64,000 nt of DNA from Pseudomonas kielensis (GTDB lineage Bacteria; Pseudomonadota; Gammaproteobacteria; Pseudomonadales; Pseudomonadaceae). Made by a program: the position numbers and the translations under genes. The notes beneath the pieces are model-generated. The model saw nothing but the letters and a program-made list of their open reading frames with translations. It ran no database searches and was not told the DNA's origin. The stretch covers positions 124,001 through 188,000 of the forward strand of contig NZ_JACMYG010000001.1 in assembly GCF_014236655.1 (NCBI RefSeq), given 5' to 3'. Below, piece after piece: positions 57,201 to 64,000 of this stretch (its first letter is position 1; each line of letters starts with the position of its first letter).

Positions 57201-57506
57201 TTACTCCACCACCAACCGCGCCAGGCGCTGCTTGAGCATCTGGTTCTCGGCGCGCAGTTGCTGCACTTCTTCGAGCAGGTCGAGCGCCAGGGCAACGCCC
57301 TCCCATTCCAGTTCCAGGTCGTGGCGCAGCTTGGCGGCGCGCTTGGCGACCGCCAGCTCATAGTCGTTGAACCGCCAGTCCTTGGGCTGTGCGCCCTGAG
57401 GTTCGAGGATGCCGTGCTCGACGATTTCGATCACGTAGACGTCCGATAGATCGGTCGCCTCACAGAATTGCGCCATGTCCAGTTGAACGATCAGGGGACT
57501 GCTCAT
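57201..57506 (-). CDS. cbpM: Chaperone modulator CbpM
   Basis: A 101-residue MerR-like protein that binds the J-domain of CbpA and inhibits it. The N-terminal half MAQFCEATDLSDVYVIEIVE and GILEPQG resembles the winged helix; the C-terminal half (ALDLLEEVQQLRAENQMLKQ) is a coiled coil. It follows cbpA by 39 bp on the same strand, the standard pairing. Confidence 0.93.
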   Translation of the reverse strand: MSSPLIVQLDMAQFCEATDLSDVYVIEIVEHGILEPQGAQPKDWRFNDYELAVAKRAAKLRHDLELEWEGVALALDLLEEVQQLRAENQMLKQRLARLVVE

Positions 57507-57545
57507 TGTCAGTTACTCCAGGTTCTGGAACTCAAATGTTCTCGA

Positions 57546-58487
57546 TCAGAAGTGCTCACGTGGGTTGAACGCGGCTTTTTTCGCCAGTTCCTGCCACAGC
57601 GCCTTGACCTCGTCGTCGCAGGTCTTGGGCATCACGGCCTTGAGCTGCACGAACAGGTACCCGCGCTCGCCGGCCTTGTTCAGCAGGCCATGGCCCTTGG
57701 CGCGCATGCGCTGGCCGTTCTGGCTGCCGGCCGGGACCTTGAGGTTGATCTTGCCGGTCAGGGTCGGCACCGCCACCTCGGCGCCCAAGGCCAGTTCCCA
57801 CGGTGCCAGCGGCAGGGTGATGATCAGGTTCTCGCCTTCGACGTCGAATTTTGGGTGCGGCGCAAAACGAATCGTCAGGTACAGGTCGCCATTGGCGCCG
57901 CCACCGATCCCTGGCGCGCCCTGGCCTTTGAGGCGGATGCGCTCGCCGTCGGTCACGCCGGCGGGGATCTTCACGTTGAGGCTCTTGGCCGTGTTGCTGA
58001 CGTGCTGGCCTGCCGCGTTGTACTGCGGCACCTGGAAGCTGATCTTCTTCGACTCGTTCGACAAGGTCTCTTCGAGAAAGACCGCCAGTTCCATTTCCAC
58101 GTCCTGCCCTCGCCGACCGGCGCTGCGGCCAGACTGTGCACCACCGAAGCCTGGGCCACGGTTACCGAAGATCGAACTGAAGAAGTCCGAGAAGTCGCCG
58201 CTGTCCTGGGCACCGCCAAAACCGCCACGGCTCTGCCAGCCAGGAGGTCCCTGGAAGGGCTGGCCATGCTGGCCATAGCGGCGTAGATCGTCGTACTCGG
58301 CGCGCTTGTCGGCACTTTTCAGCGCTTCATAGGCTTCCGAGGCGTCCTTGAATTTGGCTTCGGCGTCCTTTTCCTTGCTGACGTCAGGGTGATATTTACG
58401 CGCCAGCTTGCGATAGGCGGCCTTGATCGTCTTGTCGTCAGCGGTCGGTTCAACACCGAGAATCTTGTAATAGTCTTTGAAGTCCAT
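57546..58487 (-). CDS. cbpA: DnaJ-like co-chaperone CbpA
   Basis: A 313-residue J-domain co-chaperone of DnaK and nucleoid-associated protein. The J domain has [20 protein letters not shown] and the HPD motif in [14 protein letters not shown] Gly/Phe-rich linker (about 75-130) follows, then two substrate-binding beta domains; there is no zinc finger, which separates it from DnaJ. ATG 58487 gives the family start; ATG 58502 is possible. Upstream 58488-58779 holds no other gene and separates it from a divergent Hsp70 gene. Confidence 0.94.
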   Translation of the reverse strand: MDFKDYYKILGVEPTADDKTIKAAYRKLARKYHPDVSKEKDAEAKFKDASEAYEALKSADKRAEYDDLRRYGQHGQPFQGPPGWQSRGGFGGAQDSGDFSDFFSSIFGNRGPGFGGAQSGRSAGRRGQDVEMELAVFLEETLSNESKKISFQVPQYNAAGQHVSNTAKSLNVKIPAGVTDGERIRLKGQGAPGIGGGANGDLYLTIRFAPHPKFDVEGENLIITLPLAPWELALGAEVAVPTLTGKINLKVPAGSQNGQRMRAKGHGLLNKAGERGYLFVQLKAVMPKTCDDEVKALWQELAKKAAFNPREHF

Positions 58488-58779
58488 CGCGGGGATCACC
58501 ATCCGTTATCGATATCGCGCCGTCTGCCAGCATGCACCATCAGGGCGCAGCGGGCTTGACCGATCTCAAGGTTGTGACCGGACAGCGCAGCAGAAGTTTA
58601 TCGGCAGCCGGGCAGATCCGTTGATCGCGCAGTGGCTGCCAAGCCATGCCTGTAAGTTTGGGGAACAAGGATAGTCTTTCAAGGCGCTTAAAGCTGAGAT
58701 TTAGCGGATAGTCGGCCTTCGATTCTGCGTCGCACTGACATACACTGCGCGGCCGTTTTTTAACCGGAACCAGAAAGAC

Positions 58780-60054
58780 ATGAAAAACGCATCTCCAGCT
58801 CGTGCCTGCGGTATCGACTTCGGCACGTCCAACTCCACTGTCGGCTGGCTGCGCCCTGGCATGGAAACGCTCATCGCGCTGGAGGACGACAAGATCACCC
58901 TGCCTTCGGTGGTGTTCTTCAACATCGAGGAACGCCGCCCGGTGTACGGTCGCCTGGCGCTGCACGAGTACCTGGAAGGCTACGAAGGGCGCCTGATGCG
59001 TTCGCTCAAGAGCCTCCTGGGCTCCAAGCTGATCAAGCACGACACCAGTGTCCTGGGCACGGCGATGCCGTTCAAGGACCTGCTGGGCCTGTTCATCGGC
59101 CAGTTGAAGCAACGCGCCGAGACCGCCGCCGGTCGGGAATTCGAAGAAGTGGTGCTGGGCCGGCCGGTGTTCTTCGTCGATGACGACCCGATGGCCGACA
59201 AGGAAGCCGAAGACACCCTGGTGGATGTGGCCCGCGCCATTGGCTTCAAGGAAGTGTCGTTCCAGTACGAGCCGATCGCGGCCGCCTTCGACTACGAGTC
59301 GACCATCGAGCGTGAAGAGCTGGTGCTGATTGTCGACATCGGCGGCGGTACCTCCGACTTCTCCCTGGTGCGCCTGTCACCCGAGCGTCGCGGCCTGAGC
59401 GAGCGCCAGGACGACATCCTCGCCACGGGCGGCGTGCACGTCGGCGGGACCGATTTCGACAAGCAACTGAGCCTGCAAGGCGTGATGCCGCTGTTCGGCT
59501 ACGGCAGCCGGATGAAAAGCGGCGCCTACATGCCCACCAGCCAGCACATGAACCTGGCCACCTGGCACACCATCAACTCGGTGTACTCGCAAAAATCCCA
59601 GCTGGCCTTGGGCAGCATGCGCTACGACATCGAGGACACCGGTGGCATCGACCGCCTGTTCAAGCTGATCGAGCAACGCGCCGGGCACTGGCTGGCCATG
59701 GAAGTGGAAGAAACCAAGATCCAGCTGACCCATGCCGACAGCCGCCACGTGCCGCTGGACCGCATCGAGCCGGGGTTGAGCGTGGAACTGAGCCGGGCAC
59801 TGTTCGAGTCCGCCATCGACGGCCTGCTGGAGCGCGTGCGCAACAGCGTCAGCCAACTGTTGCTGGACGCCAATGTCGGCGTCGACCAGGTGGACACGGT
59901 GTTCTTCACCGGCGGTTCGAGCGGGATTCCGGCCCTGCGCAACAGCGTCTCGGCCATGCTGCCGAACGCCCGCCATGTCGAAGGCAACATCTTCGGCAGC
60001 ATCGGCAGCGGTCTGGCGATTGAAGCGGCCAAGCGTTACGGTTCGATGGATTGA
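58780..60054 (+). CDS. YegD-like Hsp70 family protein
   Basis: A 424-residue actin-fold ATPase, shorter than DnaK because the C-terminal substrate domain is missing. Phosphate 1 motif CGIDFGTSNSTVGWL, connect motif YEPIAAAFDYEST, phosphate 2 motif LIVDIGGGTSDFSLVRL, and FFTGGSSGIPALRNSV are typical of the YegD subgroup. It is divergent from cbpA, so both may be under a stress promoter in the 292-bp gap; no heat-shock box was clear. Cellular role unknown. Confidence 0.9.
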   Translation: MKNASPARACGIDFGTSNSTVGWLRPGMETLIALEDDKITLPSVVFFNIEERRPVYGRLALHEYLEGYEGRLMRSLKSLLGSKLIKHDTSVLGTAMPFKDLLGLFIGQLKQRAETAAGREFEEVVLGRPVFFVDDDPMADKEAEDTLVDVARAIGFKEVSFQYEPIAAAFDYESTIEREELVLIVDIGGGTSDFSLVRLSPERRGLSERQDDILATGGVHVGGTDFDKQLSLQGVMPLFGYGSRMKSGAYMPTSQHMNLATWHTINSVYSQKSQLALGSMRYDIEDTGGIDRLFKLIEQRAGHWLAMEVEETKIQLTHADSRHVPLDRIEPGLSVELSRALFESAIDGLLERVRNSVSQLLLDANVGVDQVDTVFFTGGSSGIPALRNSVSAMLPNARHVEGNIFGSIGSGLAIEAAKRYGSMD

Positions 60055-60092
60055 GGCGGCAGCCTTCGCTGGCCAGCGAAGGCATCCACACC

Positions 60093-61106
60093 CTAGACCA
60101 TCCCCGCCTGCTTCAACTCGCTCTTGAGGTACGCGTAGTAAATCGGCCCTGCCACCACCCCCGGCAGGCCGAACGCGGCTTCGAACACCAGCATCGCCAG
60201 GAGCAGCTCCCACGACTTGGCACTGATCTGCCCGCCGACGATCCGCGCGTTGAGGAAGTATTCCAGCTTGTGGATGAAAATCAGGTAGCCCAGCGCCGCC
60301 ATCGCCACCCAGATCGACAGTGACAAGCCGACGATGGTGATCAGGGTGTTGGACATCAGGTTGCCAATCACCGGCAGCAAGCCCAGCAGGAAGGTCAGCA
60401 CGATCAGGGTCTTGGTCAGCGGCAGGTGAATGCCGAACATCGGCAAGATCACCGCCAGGAAGATCCCGGTGAAGAACGTGTTGAGCAGGGAAATCTTGAT
60501 CTGTGCAAAAACGATGTTGCGAAAGGCCTGGACCAGCAGGTGCAGGCGGTCGAACAGCGCAGCGGCCAGGGGTTTGCGTTTGGTCAGGTCAGGCACCCGT
60601 TGCAGGGCAATGATTGCCCCCAGCACCATGCCGATCAGCAAGGTGACGAACATGTGCGCCGCGTCCTTGCCCACCAGTTGCAGGTCGCTCAAATGTTTGC
60701 TCAGCCACTCACCGATGGCCACGCGGAACTCGGCGGCACTGGCCGGCAAATAGGCGTCGACGAACGGCGGTAACTGGCCGCGCGCCTTATCGACCACGCC
60801 CATGAATTTATCCAGTGACGCCCCGGGATTTTCCGCTTCATGCAGCAGAAAGCTGAAGGCGCCAGCAAAGATCAACGCCAGCACGCTGACCACCAGCGTA
60901 CCCAGCAAGGCCACCGCCAACCAGCGCGCACGCCGTCCTTCGATCAGGCGTTGCAGTTGAGGGGTGAGCATGTTGACCAGTTCGTAGACCAGCAACCCGG
61001 CCAGCAGACTGGGCAACAACCGCAAGGGCAGGACCAGCAGCAAGCCACCAAAAATGATCACCCAACTGACTACCAGCAACACGTGACGCTGAGAAAACGT
61101 TGGCAT
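60093..61106 (-). CDS. AI-2E/PerM-type membrane protein
   Basis: A 337-residue polytopic inner-membrane protein with about eight hydrophobic segments (LLVVSWVIIFGGLLLVLPLR, MFVTLLIGMVLGAIIALQ, LIVLTFLLGLLPVIGNLMSN, WELLLAMLVFEAAFGLPGVV). Overall layout and LLPVIGNLMSN / GLPGVVAGPIYYAY-like ends fit the AI-2E transporter/UPF0118 family. The substrate is not known from sequence; the AI-2 name should not be taken literally. It converges on the Hsp70 gene with a 38-bp gap. Confidence 0.85.
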   Translation of the reverse strand: MPTFSQRHVLLVVSWVIIFGGLLLVLPLRLLPSLLAGLLVYELVNMLTPQLQRLIEGRRARWLAVALLGTLVVSVLALIFAGAFSFLLHEAENPGASLDKFMGVVDKARGQLPPFVDAYLPASAAEFRVAIGEWLSKHLSDLQLVGKDAAHMFVTLLIGMVLGAIIALQRVPDLTKRKPLAAALFDRLHLLVQAFRNIVFAQIKISLLNTFFTGIFLAVILPMFGIHLPLTKTLIVLTFLLGLLPVIGNLMSNTLITIVGLSLSIWVAMAALGYLIFIHKLEYFLNARIVGGQISAKSWELLLAMLVFEAAFGLPGVVAGPIYYAYLKSELKQAGMV

Positions 61107-61224
61107 ACAGCCTCAAAACAAACGGCGTTAAAGGATTGGCAGTCTGCCAGCGTTCGGCCCTTGAAGCGAGCGGATGGCCGATATCGATCGGCACCGCTGG
61201 CTCCGGTACGGGTGGCTTGGAGGG

Positions 61225-61530
61225 TTACTTTTTCTTCAGGCAATCGCTCATGAACGTCTTGCGCGCCTCGCCGGTAAGGGCCTGGGTGGCGGCGGTGGCG
61301 TTGCAGGTTTTCATCTTCTCTTGCTGTGGGGTCAGGGCCTTGGCGTCATTGGCTGCCGGCTGCGCCTTGAGGCAATTGCTCATGAAGGCTTTGCGCTCGT
61401 CACCCTTGAGGGCCTTGGCGGTGGCGTCAGCGTTGCAGGTGGTCATTTTGTCCTGTTGCGCCGTGGCGGCAAACCCCTGGGAGCAGAGCAGCAGGCCGAC
61501 CATCAACAACGGGATACGCAGCATCTTCAT
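61225..61530 (-). CDS. PsiF-repeat periplasmic protein
   Basis: A 101-residue exported protein from ATG 61530, with AGGAGA upstream. Signal peptide MKMLRIPLLMVGLLLCSQGF with cleavage near GFA-ATA. Two PsiF repeats of about 32 residues follow, each with two Cys: KMTTCNADATAKALKGDERK/AFMSNCLK and KMKTCNATAATQALTGEARK/TFMSDCLK. In E. coli psiF is phosphate-starvation induced; function unknown. No Pho box was recognised upstream. Confidence 0.9.
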   Translation of the reverse strand: MKMLRIPLLMVGLLLCSQGFAATAQQDKMTTCNADATAKALKGDERKAFMSNCLKAQPAANDAKALTPQQEKMKTCNATAATQALTGEARKTFMSDCLKKK

Positions 61531-61663
61531 AGCGACTTCTCCTGGTTGCTGCGCCGGAAGGCGCAGCTTGAATGGCAGTGTAGACAACTGCTGTTACAGG
61601 TTCATCCAGGAGAAAAAAGTGTCAGGGGGCGATTAACCTGCCCTGCCCCGACTTCGTAGCTCG

Positions 61664-64000
61664 TTAGACAGGGCCAATCACATGTTCGTACTCCTCATGA
61701 GCCTTTACTCGGCGCTCAATAAGCTCGGCGCCATAGCGCTCGAAAGACACCGGCCGCCCGCCAGGCTCCCGATAGGTAGCACCCAGTGCCTTCAATGAGG
61801 TCCATTGGGCGTAAGACCCTTTCTGATGCAACTTCGCGACCTTGATTGCACGCAGGGTCGAGTCATCGCTGCCTCGCGCGGGTATCGCCGGGGGACCAGG
61901 TGGCGTGTCATGGATAAAGCTGTACTCGGCCACTGCCGGCCCGGGCTCCAAACTGATCACCGGATCGGGGTCAAAGTTGAAATAGCCTTCCTGGGCCAGG
62001 TGTGCCGCGGGAAGTTCGGGCCAGGAGTCAGCGACCACCAACTCGGCGGGCTTGCTCAGGTCACCGATGAGCACGTATTGATGGTCGAAGTCGCTGGCCC
62101 TGACGATATGCACCGCAGCCGTTCTGGGCTGGCTGGCCAGAATCGAAAAGGTCACCTTGGAGTTTTCCGAACAATTGCCGCCCATGATCTTGATGGCCGC
62201 CTGGGCGGCTTCGGCGATTGTCAGATCGGCGGTGGGCAGGCCGGTCTCCAGGTCGATCTTCCTGAGGTTTTTCAGCTTCGCGATGGCCGAACCACCTTTT
62301 TCCCAGATGCTTGGCCGCTGATTGCCGGAAAGGGGCAGCAGCTCCTTGCTGCGAGTGATGGTTCGTTGTGCCAACTGCAGATTGGCCAGGGTTGGCGCGC
62401 TGACTTCAATGACCTTGCCTGGCTGAGCTGGCCATTCAAATACCCGCGCGTAGCTGAACAGGTCAGCGGCGGTGTCCAACGATGCTCCCTCGGCCGTCGC
62501 CAACTGCGCCAGCGCATGGTACTCAGCTGCACGCCCGGTTTGATTCAGATAGCGCGCGGTCATGGCCAGTTCCCGCTGCGCAGCGGACAGTTCCCATTGT
62601 TGCTCGTTGAACGCATTGTCCAACAGGCTGGAAAACTGTTCAGGCGTCAACAGCTTGTTCAACTCGAGTAAAGACTCGACGCTTTGCCTGAGTCTTGCTG
62701 TGGCCAAGGGGCTTTCGCGCGCGTGGAAGAATGCCCACTCAAGCGTCACTAGCCCCCTCAACGAGTACTGTGCATCTATAACCCTCAATCCTTGATCGAA
62801 GGTGTCTGTACTCACTTGCCCGGCCTCGTCATAGGCAATACCCGCCCGCACCCTTAGACGCCCTTGAGTCCGCAGCACCGCCTCAGGCGTGTCCTCCACA
62901 GGAATGTCACCCGCCGCACCACCGCGCAGTCGCAGCAAGCGCGGGTCAATGGTCGGTGGTACGGGGGCCGGATGAGCGTCCAGGATGGCGGGCAGTTGCT
63001 CACGCTGCAGCAAGTGCTGACGCACCGCTTGTTTGAGTTGCTCAGTTTCGCCCCGGCCAATGTTCAAGCCCTTGAGCTCATCATTGGGCAATGCCTGCAG
63101 AATCGAGGCATAAAAATCAGTCCCCGCATGCAGGACCTGACCCTGCTCGTCGCAGACCTGAAAACGCCCATCGGCCAACGCCACGATTGTGCGCTTGAGC
63201 TTCGCATCCTGGTTGCCGATGCTGTCCACGATCCTGCCCTCCACGTCGTAGCGGCGGACCTGCAGTTGGATATCCGCTGGCCAGCCCGGGAGGTTCTCCA
63301 GGGAGTGCAGGACCAGCTTGTCGGTATCAAAACCCTCGACCGAGGTCAGGTAGATGCCTTCATAAGCGCGAGCGACCCTGACCTCGTCCAGCGCCACCTG
63401 AGCCAACCCCTTGAGTCGGGCTGGCAACCGCCCTTCACTGAGCGCTTGCAACTCCTGCGCGCTGGCAACATTCAATAGCTCCTGAGCGACACTGCCCGGC
63501 AGCCCCGGCACTTGTCGGCGCACGCTTTGCACCTGCGCCGGCCAACCCGCTTCGTTCAGGGTGTAGCGCCGTTCGAACAACGCCATGCGTTGCTCGCTTG
63601 CACGGCGCGCGAGCTCTGCCCGGAGGAGGCGAGCATTAGCCTCCCGGGTGCTCACCGAAGCGCCGAGTTCCTGCTCCATCAGGTGCTGGGTTTGGGCTTC
63701 ATCCAGGTGCGACAACAAGGTCTGGAGCAGGTCGCCGTTGATCAAGCGGTCCTCGTAGATCCGCGTAGGCGCAACCGCAATCGAGCCGCTGTCCCAGAGC
63801 ACTGTGGTGCCGTCGCGGGCAATCAACTGCAGTCGCCGCTCGCCCGTCAGCAGCCCGTCCAGCAGTTGCAGTTGCGTCAGGGGATCGGCTTGCAGGTAGT
63901 GCGCAGGCAGGTCACTGCCGATCTGTTCAATGAAGGTCTGTACCTGCTGATCAATCCGGAACCGGGTTGCCGTATCGCTGAGCAGCGGCAGTGGCGCCTC
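61664..64000 (-). CDS. Partial large effector with C-terminal papain-like Cys-His-Asp domain
   Basis: The frame is open to base 64000, so the 5' part is missing; 778 residues are seen. The first ~330 residues align by eye with the middle of the NEL effector: DTATRFRIDQQVQTFIEQ, VRVARAYEGIYL, LVLHSLENLPGWPADI, HAGTDFYASILQALPNDE, AVRQHLLQREQLPAIL. After it there is no LRR; instead a helical region, then Cys (GGNCSENSKVTFSIL, codon 62171-62173), His (DFDHQYVLIGD, codon 62082-62084) and Asp (VVADSWPE, codon 62027-62029). Order and spacing (30 and 18 residues) recall papain-like deamidase/protease toxin domains such as that of Pasteurella toxin. Biochemical role is inferred only. Confidence 0.8.
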   Translation of the reverse strand, partial: EAPLPLLSDTATRFRIDQQVQTFIEQIGSDLPAHYLQADPLTQLQLLDGLLTGERRLQLIARDGTTVLWDSGSIAVAPTRIYEDRLINGDLLQTLLSHLDEAQTQHLMEQELGASVSTREANARLLRAELARRASEQRMALFERRYTLNEAGWPAQVQSVRRQVPGLPGSVAQELLNVASAQELQALSEGRLPARLKGLAQVALDEVRVARAYEGIYLTSVEGFDTDKLVLHSLENLPGWPADIQLQVRRYDVEGRIVDSIGNQDAKLKRTIVALADGRFQVCDEQGQVLHAGTDFYASILQALPNDELKGLNIGRGETEQLKQAVRQHLLQREQLPAILDAHPAPVPPTIDPRLLRLRGGAAGDIPVEDTPEAVLRTQGRLRVRAGIAYDEAGQVSTDTFDQGLRVIDAQYSLRGLVTLEWAFFHARESPLATARLRQSVESLLELNKLLTPEQFSSLLDNAFNEQQWELSAAQRELAMTARYLNQTGRAAEYHALAQLATAEGASLDTAADLFSYARVFEWPAQPGKVIEVSAPTLANLQLAQRTITRSKELLPLSGNQRPSIWEKGGSAIAKLKNLRKIDLETGLPTADLTIAEAAQAAIKIMGGNCSENSKVTFSILASQPRTAAVHIVRASDFDHQYVLIGDLSKPAELVVADSWPELPAAHLAQEGYFNFDPDPVISLEPGPAVAEYSFIHDTPPGPPAIPARGSDDSTLRAIKVAKLHQKGSYAQWTSLKALGATYREPGGRPVSFERYGAELIERRVKAHEEYEHVIGPV

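Overview
The window is high-GC Gammaproteobacterial DNA of Pseudomonas type, most likely the P. fluorescens group. The evidence is the run aroQ-accB-accC-prmA-(zinc-ribbon gene)-dusB-fis-purH-purD-retS, the Pseudomonas-type urt/ure cluster with two GNAT genes between ureA and ureB, the cobG/H/I/J versus cobL/cbiD/cobK divergon, and GTGGGAGC-type palindromes between genes. There are no tRNA, rRNA, CRISPR or IS elements that I could see.

Layout. 1-12.9 kb is core: the end of a chemoreceptor, dehydroquinase, two acetyl-CoA carboxylase subunits, ribosomal protein methylation, tRNA dihydrouridylation, Fis, purine synthesis and the hybrid kinase RetS. 12.9-23.0 kb is accessory: a three-gene operon of mutually similar unknown proteins (minus strand), a MarC-type membrane protein, and a 7-kb gene for a 2321-residue protein with a clostridial-toxin-type glycosyltransferase domain, a YopT-like Cys-His-Asp constellation and a pore-forming-like hydrophobic region. 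23.2-30.8 kb is the corrin-ring part of cobalamin synthesis, combining the oxygen-dependent CobG with the 'anaerobic' CbiD and a CbiG-like domain fused to CobJ. It is followed by a remnant in which a RelE/HigB-like toxin tail is joined in frame to a HigA-like antitoxin tail.

31.2-36.3 kb is a copper locus: two DUF2946-like proteins, a PCu(A)C chaperone, an OprC-like TonB receptor and a PepSY membrane protein. 37.1-40.4 kb encodes an unusual protein made of five tandem ~220-residue repeats. 40.6-50.7 kb is the urea module: a candidate sigma-54 promoter, the UrtABCDE ABC importer, then ureD, ureA, two acetyltransferases, ureB and ureC. ureE, ureF and ureG are not here.

50.8-64 kb mixes further large effectors with housekeeping genes: a ~1694-residue LRR protein with a NEL-type E3 ubiquitin ligase motif, an orphan Rhs-core tip protein, CbpM/CbpA co-chaperones, a YegD-like Hsp70, an AI-2E/PerM-type membrane protein, a PsiF protein, and a partial effector running off the right edge. 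That last protein shares its middle part with the NEL protein but ends in a different Cys-His-Asp domain.

The main theme is a conserved Pseudomonas backbone interrupted by at least four very large minus-strand genes, three of which look like proteins acting on eukaryotic cells and one a repeat protein of unknown role. Starts were chosen from ribosome-binding sites, overlaps and family alignment from memory; no database search was possible.
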